This document shows, piece by piece, positions 1-8,470 of a stretch of 10,805 nucleotides of DNA. Numbering within the stretch: the stretch's first letter is position 1; the number at the start of each line of letters is the position of its first letter. The stretch is from Alcaligenaceae bacterium. GTDB lineage: Bacteria; Pseudomonadota; Gammaproteobacteria; Burkholderiales; Burkholderiaceae. A program made the position numbers and the translations under genes. The stretch is taken from positions 1 through 10,805 of the forward strand of contig CANBUF010000032.1 in assembly GCA_947372575.1 (NCBI GenBank). The letters are read 5' to 3'. The notes under the pieces were generated by a model that was not told where the DNA came from, ran no database searches, and saw only the letters and a list, made by a program, of their open reading frames with translations.

Positions 1-1293
1 GTTTGTAATGATGCAACCGTCAAGGGCGGTACCTACTATCCGCTGACAGTTAAAAAGCATCTGCGTGCGCAAGAAATTGCTGAGCAAAATAATCTGCCTT
101 GCATCTACCTCGTCGATTCAGGTGGTGCAAACCTGCCGCAGCAAGATGAGGTGTTTCCCGATCGTGATCATTTTGGCCGAATCTTTTATAACCAGGCCAA
201 TATGTCTGCAAAAGGTATCGCACAAATTGCCGTTGTAATGGGTTCTTGTACCGCGGGTGGTGCTTATGTTCCGGCGATGAGTGACGAGTCGATTATTGTG
301 CGCCAGCAAGGTACGATTTTTCTGGGTGGACCGCCTTTGGTTAAGGCAGCAACAGGTGAGGTGGTGACGGCTGAAGACCTGGGGGGTGGTGATGTGCACA
401 CTCGCCTGTCTGGTGTGGTTGATCATCTGGCGACAAATGATTTTCATGCGTTGAAACTTGCACGAGATGCAGTCGCCAGACTGAATCGCCAAAAGCCGCA
501 GGGGATGCAGTTACGCGATATCGTGCCACCCAAATATGATCCTCAGGAAATCAACGGCATTATCCCGCATGACACGCGTAAACCTTACGATGTGCGTGAA
601 ATCATTGCACGCATTGTCGATGGTTCTGAGTTTGATGAATTCAAAGCAAGATTTGGCACGACGCTGGTGACAGGCTTTGCACATATTTACGGCATGCCTG
701 TTGGGATTGTGGCGAATAATGGCATCCTGTTTTCGGAGTCTGCACAAAAAGGTGCTCACTTTATTGAGCTCTGTGCGCAACGCAAAATCCCACTGGTGTT
801 CTTGCAAAACATCACTGGTTTTATGGTGGGGCGCAAATACGAAAACGAAGGAATCGCCCGGCATGGCGCCAAGATGGTGACTGCGGTCGCAACAGCCGCA
901 GTGCCAAAATTCACAGTGCTAATTGGTGGTTCGTTTGGTGCAGGCAATTACGGCATGTGTGGGAGGGGATTTTCACCACGCTTGTTATTCATGTGGCCCA
1001 ATGCGCGTATCTCAGTGATGGGCGGGGAGCAGGCTGCAAGTGTCCTTGCCACGGTCAAGCGCGAGGGAATCGAGTCCAGAGGTGGCAGCTGGACTGCAGA
1101 AGAAGAGCTTGCCTTTAAGGCACCTATCCAAGAGCAGTATGAACATGAAGGCCATCCTTACTACGCGAGCGCGCGGCTCTGGGACGATGGCGTCATCACA
1201 CCCGCCGATACGCGACGGGTATTGGGCCTTGGCTTATCCGCATCTTTGAATGCACCGATTGGTGATACACGCTTTGGCGTGTTTCGCATGTAG
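1..1293 (+). CDS. liuB: Methylcrotonyl-CoA carboxylase, carboxyltransferase (beta) subunit, 5'-truncated by window edge
   Basis: The reading frame is open from base 1 to a TAG at 1291-1293, giving 430 residues. The family is about 535 residues long, so roughly 100 N-terminal residues lie upstream of the window. The GTG at 151 is an internal codon, because family-typical sequence ([38 protein letters not shown]) precedes it in frame. Acyl-CoA carboxyltransferase (crotonase-fold) motifs are visible: [30 protein letters not shown], then in the C-terminal half [25 protein letters not shown] and [12 protein letters not shown]. The subunit transfers the carboxyl group from carboxybiotin to 3-methylcrotonyl-CoA, making 3-methylglutaconyl-CoA in cytosolic leucine breakdown. 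The biotin subunit follows after 28 bases, supporting one operon. A geranyl-CoA carboxylase beta subunit (AtuC) is a close relative; the short isolated pair makes MCC more likely, but this was not tested. Confidence 0.93.
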   Translation, partial: VCNDATVKGGTYYPLTVKKHLRAQEIAEQNNLPCIYLVDSGGANLPQQDEVFPDRDHFGRIFYNQANMSAKGIAQIAVVMGSCTAGGAYVPAMSDESIIVRQQGTIFLGGPPLVKAATGEVVTAEDLGGGDVHTRLSGVVDHLATNDFHALKLARDAVARLNRQKPQGMQLRDIVPPKYDPQEINGIIPHDTRKPYDVREIIARIVDGSEFDEFKARFGTTLVTGFAHIYGMPVGIVANNGILFSESAQKGAHFIELCAQRKIPLVFLQNITGFMVGRKYENEGIARHGAKMVTAVATAAVPKFTVLIGGSFGAGNYGMCGRGFSPRLLFMWPNARISVMGGEQAASVLATVKREGIESRGGSWTAEEELAFKAPIQEQYEHEGHPYYASARLWDDGVITPADTRRVLGLGLSASLNAPIGDTRFGVFRM

Positions 1294-1321
1294 ACAGAAG
1301 TCATAAGCGAAAGGAAATCAT

Positions 1322-3349
1322 ATGTTCACCACACTGCTGATTGCTAACCGAGGCGAAATCGCCTGTCGTGTTGCAACGACTGCGCGCAAGATGGGGATAC
1401 GTACAGTCGCCGTGTTTTCAGATGCGGATGCCAATTCCAAACACATTGCATTATGTGATGTCGCTGTGCGTATCGGTGCTGCACCCGCACGCGACAGTTA
1501 TTTAAAAGCCGAGGTGATCCTGCAGGTTGCTATCGAACAGGGTGCGCAGGCGATTCATCCGGGCTATGGATTTTTATCTGAAAATAGAGCATTTGCCGAG
1601 GCCTGTGCGCAGGCCGGCGTGATTTTTGTTGGTCCACCTGCTGGGGCGATTGCCGCCATGGGTAGCAAGTCTGCTGCCAAAACCCTGATGGCAGAAGCGG
1701 GCGTGCCACTGGTCCCGGGCTATCACGGAGACAATCAGGATCCTGTGTTTCTTCATCAGCAGGCGGACTTGATTGGTTATCCTGTCCTGATTAAGGCGAG
1801 TGCGGGTGGTGGTGGCAAAGGCATGCGTGTTGTCAGCCACTCTCAGGAATTCGATGACGCACTCATTTCTTGCAAACGTGAAGCGCTTTCGAGCTTTAGC
1901 GATGAGCATGTGTTGCTTGAGCGCTACTTGCAAAAACCACGCCATATCGAAATCCAGGTGTTTGCCGACCAGCATGGGCATTGTGTCTATTTGTTTGAGC
2001 GGGATTGTTCGGTGCAGCGCCGCCATCAGAAAGTGATCGAAGAGGCACCTGCCCCGGGCATGACACCCGAGCGACGGCGTGCCATGGGCGAGGCAGCAAT
2101 TGCCGCGGCCCGTGCGGTGAACTATGTGGGTGCAGGTACGGTGGAGTTCATCGTTGAGCCTGATGGGCGGTTTTATTTTATGGAAATGAACACGCGTCTG
2201 CAGGTTGAGCATCCGGTGACTGAAATGATCACAGGTCTGGATCTGGTCGAATGGCAATTGCGCGTCGCGGCTGGTGAGACATTGCCTTGTTCGCAGGAAC
2301 AGTTGCAGTACGCCGGCCATGCGATCGAAGCGCGACTGTATGCCGAAAATCCTGATACCGGATTTTTGCCTTCGGTGGGAACCCTGTCCTATCTTTCGTT
2401 CCCTGCGCATTGTGCGTTTGCCAATGCAGACATTCGTGTCGATGGTGGCGTGCGGACCGGCGACGTGATCTCACCATTTTATGATCCCATGATTGCCAAA
2501 GTGATCGTGCGGGGTGCAGATCGTGACGAGGCCCGGGCGAGAATGTTGCAGGTGCTCGCACATACCCATGTTGTGGGCGTGCATACCAATGTGGCATTTT
2601 TGAGCCGTCTGATGTTGGATGCTGCCTTTGCTGCGAGCGATCTGGATACCGGACTCATTGAGCGTCAGCGCGCCACGTTGCTGCCACCGGTACCGGCTGC
2701 GCGTAAAGAGGCGCTTGCGCTCGCGACTGCCGCTATCTTGCTGACAGAGCAGGGCACGCAAGATCACGATCCCTGGTCTCTGGTGGATGGGTGGCGGATG
2801 AGCGGGACTTATCAGCGTGAGCTAACCTGGATGGATGGCGAGCATGCCAGAGTGGTGCGTATGCATCAACACACTTTGCAGGGAGAAGAGCCGCGCAGGC
2901 AGCTGGAAATCGACGGTGTTTTTCATGTTGTGTCATGGCGCGAGCTACCGGACGAACAGGCAGGGAGCTTGAGACTGGAGGTCATGCTCGATACGGTCCT
3001 CGTGACTGGGCTCGTTGTGCGGCGCGATGAGCGCGTTCAGGTCTTTGAGTCGGGTTGTTCAACGGCGCTGGTGTTACGCGATGCGCTGGCCCATGCCGCA
3101 GATCAAGAGCTGGAGCATGCGGGTGGACTGACTGCGCCCATGCCTGGCAAAATCATTGCCATCAATGTTGAGGCGGGGGCACGCGTCAAGCGCGGGCAAG
3201 CGCTACTTGTCATGGAGGCCATGAAAATGGAGCACACTATTCATGCCCCTGTTGACGGCATCGTTGAAGAAATATTTTTTATCGTAGGGGATCAAGTCGC
3301 CGATGGTTCGGTATTGGTGAGTTTGGATGAGGCTGGCGAAATTAAATAA
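1322..3349 (+). CDS. liuD: Methylcrotonyl-CoA carboxylase, biotin carboxylase/biotin carrier (alpha) subunit
   Basis: This 675-residue protein has the usual length for MCC alpha. ATG 1322 is preceded by AAGGA (1311-1315) at a 6-base spacing. Residues 1-445 are the biotin carboxylase domain, starting FTTLLIANRGEIACRV. ATP-grasp K158 precedes a glycine-rich loop (GGGGKGM, about 162-168), followed by EEAPAPGM near 241. The catalytic stretch EMNTRLQVEHPVTE has E288, R292 and E296, matching E. coli AccC numbering. Residues about 450-600 form the family-specific linker (BT) region. The C-terminal biotinyl domain carries VMEAMKMEH, with K635 the expected biotinylated lysine. The subunit uses ATP and bicarbonate to carboxylate biotin, then delivers it to the beta subunit of the hetero-oligomer. 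In many liu operons liuC (enoyl-CoA hydratase) sits between liuB and liuD; here it does not. The alternative is AtuF (geranyl-CoA carboxylase alpha), which cannot be excluded from motifs alone. Confidence 0.94.
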   Translation: MFTTLLIANRGEIACRVATTARKMGIRTVAVFSDADANSKHIALCDVAVRIGAAPARDSYLKAEVILQVAIEQGAQAIHPGYGFLSENRAFAEACAQAGVIFVGPPAGAIAAMGSKSAAKTLMAEAGVPLVPGYHGDNQDPVFLHQQADLIGYPVLIKASAGGGGKGMRVVSHSQEFDDALISCKREALSSFSDEHVLLERYLQKPRHIEIQVFADQHGHCVYLFERDCSVQRRHQKVIEEAPAPGMTPERRRAMGEAAIAAARAVNYVGAGTVEFIVEPDGRFYFMEMNTRLQVEHPVTEMITGLDLVEWQLRVAAGETLPCSQEQLQYAGHAIEARLYAENPDTGFLPSVGTLSYLSFPAHCAFANADIRVDGGVRTGDVISPFYDPMIAKVIVRGADRDEARARMLQVLAHTHVVGVHTNVAFLSRLMLDAAFAASDLDTGLIERQRATLLPPVPAARKEALALATAAILLTEQGTQDHDPWSLVDGWRMSGTYQRELTWMDGEHARVVRMHQHTLQGEEPRRQLEIDGVFHVVSWRELPDEQAGSLRLEVMLDTVLVTGLVVRRDERVQVFESGCSTALVLRDALAHAADQELEHAGGLTAPMPGKIIAINVEAGARVKRGQALLVMEAMKMEHTIHAPVDGIVEEIFFIVGDQVADGSVLVSLDEAGEIK

Positions 3350-3360
3350 AGCTGAATGAG

Positions 3361-3394
3361 TTGTCGAGATCGCATTTTGGGCGTAGAGTAAAAT
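3361..3394 (+). promoter_or_regulatory. Candidate sigma70 promoter upstream of smg
   Basis: TTGTCG (3361-3366), a 17-base gap and TAGAGT (3384-3389) match the -35 and -10 consensus at 4 of 6 positions each. A better -10-like TAAAAT (3389-3394) overlaps the end but lacks a well-spaced -35. The site lies in the 91-base gap after liuD, where the function of the genes changes, so a new transcription start is reasonable. No convincing terminator for the liu genes was found in the gap. This is a pattern match only. Confidence 0.3.
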
Positions 3395-3440
3395 CACATT
3401 AGGCGTTTTCAGCCACGATTTTTTAACAGGAGCCTACATC

Positions 3441-3899
3441 ATGTTTGATATTCTGGTTTACCTGTTTGAGAACTACTACACCCCCGAGGCCTGTCCATCG
3501 GCAGAGGTGCTGGCCAAACGACTCGCTGCGGCGGGATTTGAGCATACCGACATCGACGAGGCGCTCGGCTGGCTGGTTGGCCTGGCCGAAACCACCGAAC
3601 AGTGTGTGGGTCTTTCGCAGTCCCCCGGCAGCGGCACCCGCGTCTATGCGGATTGCGAACAACAATTCCTGGGCGCTGACTCGATCGGATTCATTACGTT
3701 TCTCGAGGTCACCGGCGCGTTATCACCCGCCCTGCGCGAAATCGTGATCGACCGGGCGATGGCGACAGCTGCGACTCCGATGTCCCTGCAAAAAATCAAG
3801 ATTATTGCCTTGATGGTGTTGTGGAGCCAGGAGTCCGAGGTCGATCACCTGATCCTCGAAGAACTGTTGCGCGACGACGAAGACCGGCTGTTGCACTGA
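3441..3899 (+). CDS. smg: Smg family protein (DUF494)
   Basis: The product has 152 residues, close to the roughly 157 of the E. coli protein. It opens with the family signature MFDILVYLFENYY and continues with AKRLAAAGFEHTDIDEALGWL, RVYADCEQQFLG and a long C-terminal helical region ending EELLRDDEDRLLH. ATG 3441 is preceded by AGGAG (3428-3432) at an 8-base spacing, which fixes the start. The protein is predicted soluble and cytosolic, with no signal peptide or membrane segment. Its biochemical role is unknown. In many beta- and gammaproteobacteria smg follows dprA/smf, and in betaproteobacteria topB is often nearby, as here. dprA is not found upstream in this window; the liu genes occupy that side. 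The stop is 15 bases from gluQ, suggesting co-transcription. An in-frame-shifted ORF over 3445-3747 is a shadow. Confidence 0.9.
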   Translation: MFDILVYLFENYYTPEACPSAEVLAKRLAAAGFEHTDIDEALGWLVGLAETTEQCVGLSQSPGSGTRVYADCEQQFLGADSIGFITFLEVTGALSPALREIVIDRAMATAATPMSLQKIKIIALMVLWSQESEVDHLILEELLRDDEDRLLH

Positions 3900-3914
3900 T
3901 AGGCGGTCTTAGCG

Positions 3915-4808
3915 TTGCGGTACATCGGTCGATTTGCTCCTAGCCCAAGCGGCCCCCTGCATCTGGGGTCCGCTGTGGCTGCTGTCGCGAGTTATGTCGA
4001 TGCGCGCGCGCACGGTGGAAAATGGCTGGTACGCATGGAAGATCTTGATACGCCACGTGTCGTGCCAGGCGCAGCCGATTACATCCTGCAACAATTAAAA
4101 GCACTCGGCATGGCATGGGAAGGGGATGTTATTTATCAATCTCGTCGATTGCCTGCCTATCAGGCGGCATTTAACATCCTTCTGTCGTTAAATCTCGTTT
4201 ATCCCTGCTCGTGTACGCGTCGTGAGATTGCCGATTCTGTGCTGAGATTGCCTGCCGGACAGGCTGGCACAGAGCGTCCTTACCCTGGAACATGCCGCAC
4301 GGGGCTCCAGGAGGGCCGTCAGGCGCTTTCCTGGCGCCTGCGGGTGCCTGAGGGTATTGTGGGCTTTAAAGACCGCTGGGCGGGCGCTCAGAAGCAAAAT
4401 GTAGCGCAGGTGGTGGGCGATTTTGTCATTAAACGCGCAGATGGCATCTGGGCCTACCAATTAGCCGTCGTCGTCGACGATGCTAAGCAGGGTGTGACGC
4501 ATATCGTACGGGGTGAAGATTTACTCAGCAGTACGGCACGCCAACAACAGTTAGCCACCCTATTGCGCGTGCCGGCGCCCCAGGTGTTGCATGTTCCGCT
4601 GGTGCTGGACGAAGCAGGCCAAAAACTATCCAAACAAAATGGCGCAGCAGCGCTTGACCTCACGCAGCCACTGGAAATCCTCCAAAAAACCTGGGAAACG
4701 CTTGGGTTTGAACGTTTGCCGGTATTTAATATCGAAGAATTCTGGGCGCAAGCCACGCGCGTTTGGGTACAACGCTTGAGTCGTGCTAACTTGCACGGCA
4801 TCAATTAG
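3915..4808 (+). CDS. gluQ: Glutamyl-Q tRNA(Asp) synthetase
   Basis: This is a 297-residue truncated paralogue of glutamyl-tRNA synthetase without the anticodon-binding domain. It activates glutamate and attaches it to the queuosine base at position 34 of tRNA(Asp). Class I motifs are present: [13 protein letters not shown], with the HIGH-like HLGS at residues 16-19, and the KMSKS-like KLSKQNG at 237-243. The zinc ligands typical of this family are seen as C98, C100, Y123 and C127 (CSC ... YPGTC). The substrate-site segment [25 protein letters not shown] is intact. The start must be TTG 3915: the frame has a TAG at 3900-3902 and no ATG or GTG before the conserved [13 protein letters not shown] weak AGGCGG (3901-3906) precedes it. 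The gene begins 15 bases after smg. gluQ is commonly found beside dksA, so this location is not the classical one. Confidence 0.93.
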   Translation: MRYIGRFAPSPSGPLHLGSAVAAVASYVDARAHGGKWLVRMEDLDTPRVVPGAADYILQQLKALGMAWEGDVIYQSRRLPAYQAAFNILLSLNLVYPCSCTRREIADSVLRLPAGQAGTERPYPGTCRTGLQEGRQALSWRLRVPEGIVGFKDRWAGAQKQNVAQVVGDFVIKRADGIWAYQLAVVVDDAKQGVTHIVRGEDLLSSTARQQQLATLLRVPAPQVLHVPLVLDEAGQKLSKQNGAAALDLTQPLEILQKTWETLGFERLPVFNIEEFWAQATRVWVQRLSRANLHGIN

Positions 4809-4890
4809 TGCTCTTATGATCCGCGCTAGGAAGGTCTGACGTGTTGAGTTGGGCAGGATAATTTTTCTGAAGAGCTGTCTCTGGATAAGA

Positions 4891-7605
4891 ATGACTAAAA
4901 CTTTGATCATTGCTGAGAAACCCTCAGTTGCACTCGATATCTCGCGTGCGTTGGGTGGTTTCACTCGTGAAGGCGACTACTTTGAGAGCGAGCACTATGT
5001 GCTTTCTTCCAGTGTGGGTCACTTATTGAGCCTGATTGCTCCAAATGATCCCGTCAAGGGTAAGTGGAGCTTTACGCATTTGCCGGTTATCCCACCAGCA
5101 TTCGAGATTAATCCCTCGGACAAGAAAGCCAACGAACGCCTCAAAATGCTAGTCAAACTGATCAAGCGCAAAGATGTCAGCGCACTGATCAATGCCTGTG
5201 ACGCCGGACGTGAGGGTGAATTGATTTTTCGCTACATCCAGCAATACTCGGGGGTGAGCAAACCGGTCGAGCGTTTGTGGTTGCAGTCGATGACGCAGGA
5301 TGCGATTCGCGAGGCGTTCAACAACTTGCGTACGGACGACATGATGAAGCCGCTCGAGGCGGCAGCCCGGTCGCGCGCTGAAGCTGACTGGCTGGTCGGA
5401 ATTAATGGCACACGTGCCATGACCGCGTTCAACAGTAAAGATGGTGGATTTTTTAAGACCCCCGTTGGCCGTGTCCAGACGCCGACACTCACCATCGTGG
5501 CTGAGCGCGAAGAAAAAATCCGGCATTTTGTGCCGCGTGATTACTGGGAAGTGCGTGCAACATTTGTTGCCGCCGCAGGGCTCTACGAAGGGCGCTGGTT
5601 TGATCCCAAGTTCACAAAGAATCCGGCAGATCCTGAGCAGCGGGAGTCGCGCTTGTGGATCGAAGCCGCAGCCAAAAGTGTGGTGGCCGCTTGTCGCGCG
5701 CAGCCTGGCACCGTGACTGAAGAGTCCAAGCCCAAGACAGAAATATCGCCTGCGCTATACGACCTGACATCGTTGCAGCGTGAGGCCAATGGCCGCTTTG
5801 GATTTTCAGCCAAGACGACCTTGTCGCTTGCGCAAAGTTTGTATGAGCGTCACAAAGCACTAACCTATCCGAGAACCGATTCACGTTATCTGCCAGAAGA
5901 CTATATCAATACAGTCAAGGACGCGATCGCCGGGATTGCAGAGGGTCAGGGCGTGATTCGCGGGCTCGCACCGCACGCGGCAATGATTACCAAAAATGCC
6001 TGGGTCAAGCCTAACCGTCGCATTTTCGATAACAAAAAAGTATCAGATCACTTTGCAATTATTCCAACGTTGCAAATTCCTAAAGAATTGAGTGAGGCAG
6101 AGGCCAAGCTTTATGATTTGGTCGTCAAACGATTCCTCGCGGTGTTTTTCCCCGCGGCTGAATACCGTATGACGACGCGGATCACGACTGTCGCGGCGCA
6201 TCAGTTCAAAACCGAAGGCAAGGTGCTGGTCGCGCCCGGTTGGCTGGCAGTCTACGGACGTGAGGTCCAGGACGAAGACGCCATGCTGATCGCAGTGGCC
6301 GAAGGCGAGACGGTACGCACCGAAGACGTTGAGTCTGTGGGTTTGGCGACCCGTCCTCCGGCCCGCTACAACGAAGGTACTTTGTTGTCGGCGATGGAGG
6401 GTGCAGGCAAGCTGGTCGAAGACGAAGAGCTGCGTGAAGCGATGTCCGCAAACGGACTGGGCACACCAGCTACGCGTGCCTCAATTATTGAAGGCCTGAT
6501 CAACGAAAGTTATTTGCGTCGCGAAGGGCGAGACCTGGTGCCGACTGCCAAGACGCGTCAGCTCATGACGTTGCTCAATGGCCTGGGCGTAAAAGAACTG
6601 ACCTCGCCGGAATTGACCGGTGAATGGGAGCACAAGCTCAAGCAGATCGAGCAGGGCGCGTTACAGCGCCAGGCTTTTATGCTCGAAATTGCACAGATGA
6701 CGCAGGTCATCGTCAAGCGCGCCAAAGAATACGATCGCGATACTGTCCCGGGTGACTATGTAACGTTGTCGATCCCCTGCCCGAAGTGCGGGGGCGTCGT
6801 GAAGGAAAACTATCGCCGCTATGCATGCACGGCGTGCGACTTTTCGATTGGCAAACACCCTGGTGGCCGTACGTTTGAGCCCGCTGAAGTCGAAACCCTG
6901 ATGATCGACAAACACATCGGTCCATTGCAAGGTTTTATCAGCAAGATGGGACGTCCGTTTGCTGCGATTCTCAAGCTCGATGGTGAGTCCAAGCTGGAGT
7001 TTGATTTTGGTCAGCGAGACGAAGAGTCCAATGAGCCTGTGGACTTTTCTGGCCACACGCCGCTGGGCGCGTGTCCGAAATGTGCCGCGCGGGTGTTTGA
7101 ACACGGGATGAGTTACATCTGCGAAAAGTCTGTCGGACCAGATCGCAACTGCGACTTCCGCTCTGGAAAAGTGATTTTGCAGCAGGAAATCAGTGCAGAG
7201 CAAATGTCAAAATTACTGACGTCGGGCAAGACGGACTTGCTCGAAGGCTTTGTCTCAAGTCGGACCAATCGCAAGTTCAAGGCTTATTTGTCGCGCGGTG
7301 CAGACGGTAAGGTGAGTTTTGAGTTTGAAGCGCGTCCGGAAAAAGCGGGTGGCAAGACCACGGGTCGGGGTGCTGCGAAGACGGCTACAAAAACAGCTGC
7401 CAAAACAGCAACCAAAACCGCGGTTAAGAAATCAACTAAAACGGAAACTAAAACCGCTACAAAGGCCGTTAAAAAAACAGCCACTAAAAAAGCGACAAAG
7501 ACAGCGACGAAAACTGCAGTGAAGAAAGCCACTAAAACCGCCACTAAAACGACCGCCAAGAAAGCGGTAAAAAAAGTGGCAGCGAAAGTTGTTGATACTG
7601 AATAA
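4891..7605 (+). CDS. topB: DNA topoisomerase III with Lys/Thr/Ala-rich C-terminal tail
   Basis: This is a type IA topoisomerase of 904 residues. It relaxes and decatenates DNA by cutting one strand through a tyrosine. ATG 4891 is chosen because KTLIIAEKPSVALDISRALG, with toprim E9, begins right after it; an upstream in-frame TTG at 4849 would add 14 unconserved residues. The second toprim motif is NACDAGREGELIFRY, with D104 and E108, and glycine at 106 where E. coli TopB has aspartate. The catalytic tyrosine is Y326 in ALTYPRTDSRYL. Two C4 zinc modules follow: C630/C633/C646/C649 and C728/C731/C744/C754. Residues 818-904 are a low-complexity basic tail with 26 lysines in 87 residues, likely contacting DNA. 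The 82-base gap after gluQ contains GATAAT (4857-4862), a possible -10 without a well-placed -35. panB starts 28 bases downstream. Confidence 0.96.
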   Translation: MTKTLIIAEKPSVALDISRALGGFTREGDYFESEHYVLSSSVGHLLSLIAPNDPVKGKWSFTHLPVIPPAFEINPSDKKANERLKMLVKLIKRKDVSALINACDAGREGELIFRYIQQYSGVSKPVERLWLQSMTQDAIREAFNNLRTDDMMKPLEAAARSRAEADWLVGINGTRAMTAFNSKDGGFFKTPVGRVQTPTLTIVAEREEKIRHFVPRDYWEVRATFVAAAGLYEGRWFDPKFTKNPADPEQRESRLWIEAAAKSVVAACRAQPGTVTEESKPKTEISPALYDLTSLQREANGRFGFSAKTTLSLAQSLYERHKALTYPRTDSRYLPEDYINTVKDAIAGIAEGQGVIRGLAPHAAMITKNAWVKPNRRIFDNKKVSDHFAIIPTLQIPKELSEAEAKLYDLVVKRFLAVFFPAAEYRMTTRITTVAAHQFKTEGKVLVAPGWLAVYGREVQDEDAMLIAVAEGETVRTEDVESVGLATRPPARYNEGTLLSAMEGAGKLVEDEELREAMSANGLGTPATRASIIEGLINESYLRREGRDLVPTAKTRQLMTLLNGLGVKELTSPELTGEWEHKLKQIEQGALQRQAFMLEIAQMTQVIVKRAKEYDRDTVPGDYVTLSIPCPKCGGVVKENYRRYACTACDFSIGKHPGGRTFEPAEVETLMIDKHIGPLQGFISKMGRPFAAILKLDGESKLEFDFGQRDEESNEPVDFSGHTPLGACPKCAARVFEHGMSYICEKSVGPDRNCDFRSGKVILQQEISAEQMSKLLTSGKTDLLEGFVSSRTNRKFKAYLSRGADGKVSFEFEARPEKAGGKTTGRGAAKTATKTAAKTATKTAVKKSTKTETKTATKAVKKTATKKATKTATKTAVKKATKTATKTTAKKAVKKVAAKVVDTE
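7342..7602 (+). repeat. Degenerate Lys/Thr/Ala repeat region encoding the TopB tail
   Basis: This part of topB encodes residues 818-904. The sequence is an irregular repetition of short units such as KTATKT and AVKK, with no aromatic residues, 26 lysines and only three acidic residues before or at the very end (one E inside, then the final DTE). At DNA level synonymous codons vary (aaa/aag, act/aca/acc, gct/gca/gcc), so the repeat is conserved in protein more than in DNA, which argues against recent slippage. The composition resembles histone-H1-like proteins of betaproteobacteria. The antisense ORF across 7284-7559 is a by-product of this composition. Confidence 0.85.
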
Positions 7606-7633
7606 ATTCGACGCCATGATTCTGGAGGTTTGA

Positions 7634-8455
7634 ATGAGTGTGCATGCAGAGGTTAAACGCATCACGGTGCCCCAACTCAAAGCGTGCAAGGGTCAGCGCA
7701 AAATTGTTGCGCTGACCGCGTACAACATTTCAACCGCGCGCATTATTGATGACTATCTGGACTTTGTGCTGGTGGGTGATTCAACGGCGATGGTGGCCTA
7801 TGGCTTGCCAGACACGTTGTCGATTACGCTTGAACAAATTGGTCAGCACACTGCGGCGGTCGTGCGTGGTACGCAACACGCATGCGTGGTGGCTGACATG
7901 CCGTTTGGCAGCTATCAGGAATCGGTTGCGCAGGCATTTCGCAGCGCAGCCTATCTGCTGAGTCAGGGGGCCGATGCCGTCAAGCTTGAGGGGGGTGCAG
8001 TGATGGCCGAGACGGTGCAATATCTCGTGAACCGCGGCATCCCTGTCATGGCGCACGTTGGTCTGATGCCTCAGTACGTCAATGCAATGGGTGGCTACCT
8101 CGCTCAGGGTCGCACTCCTGAGTCTGCGGCACGGATCCTTGCGGATGCGCAGGCGCTCGAAGCGGCCGGTGCGTTTGCCGTCGTGCTCGAAGGTGTCGCG
8201 CAGGACCTGGGTGCAGTGCTGACCGAAAAGCTTTCGATCCCAACGATCGGCATTGGCGCTTCGGTCGCTTGTGATGGGCAGATCCTCGTCACAGAGGATA
8301 TGCTCGGACTGAGCGGTGAGCGCGTGCCAAAATTTGTTAAACGCTATACGAATCTTGAAGAGGTCATGCGCCAGGCCGTGCAAAGATATGCGGACGAAGT
8401 GCGTGCCGGAAAATTCCCCGAGCCACAACATTGCTTTGCTGTGAAACCCCACTGA
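7634..8455 (+). CDS. panB: 3-methyl-2-oxobutanoate hydroxymethyltransferase (ketopantoate hydroxymethyltransferase)
   Basis: This 273-residue protein has the usual length for PanB. The enzyme transfers a hydroxymethyl group from 5,10-methylene-tetrahydrofolate to 2-oxoisovalerate, the first committed step of pantothenate and CoA synthesis, in the cytosol. The TIM-barrel active-site residues are in place: D49 (VLVGDS), D88 (ADMPFGSY), K117 (AVKLEGG) and E186 (VVLEGV), corresponding to D45, D84, K112 and E181 of E. coli. HVGLMPQ carries Met where HLGLTPQ is common. The C-terminal motif is [24 protein letters not shown] 7634 is set by a strong GGAGG (7624-7628) five bases upstream. panC is not in the window. 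It lies between topB (28 bases) and the SET gene (15 bases), an arrangement with no evident metabolic logic. Confidence 0.96.
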   Translation: MSVHAEVKRITVPQLKACKGQRKIVALTAYNISTARIIDDYLDFVLVGDSTAMVAYGLPDTLSITLEQIGQHTAAVVRGTQHACVVADMPFGSYQESVAQAFRSAAYLLSQGADAVKLEGGAVMAETVQYLVNRGIPVMAHVGLMPQYVNAMGGYLAQGRTPESAARILADAQALEAAGAFAVVLEGVAQDLGAVLTEKLSIPTIGIGASVACDGQILVTEDMLGLSGERVPKFVKRYTNLEEVMRQAVQRYADEVRAGKFPEPQHCFAVKPH

Positions 8456-8470
8456 TTTTGACTGAAACAC

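Noticed and set aside
151..1293. GTG at 151 as the start of liuB
   Set aside because: The frame is open to base 1 and the upstream codons encode conserved carboxyltransferase sequence, so the gene starts outside the window.
1574..2410. 278-residue antisense ORF inside liuD
   Set aside because: Shadow of a strongly conserved biotin carboxylase reading frame; the composition (many His, Arg, Cys) is unlike a real protein.
3351..3426. GCTGAA (3351-3356) with TTCAGC (3408-3413) and a nearby T-run as a terminator for the liu genes
   Set aside because: The arms are only 6 bp and about 50 bases apart, and the T-run does not follow directly; too weak for an intrinsic terminator.
4849..4890. Upstream TTG start adding 14 residues to TopB
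   Set aside because: The extra residues are not conserved and the toprim domain begins directly after ATG 4891.
7284..7559. Antisense ORF encoding a very hydrophobic Val/Ala/Phe protein that looks like a membrane peptide
   Set aside because: It is the complement of the Lys/Thr/Ala-rich topB tail; lysine and threonine codons read antisense give Phe, Leu, Val and Ala. No ribosome site or family resemblance.
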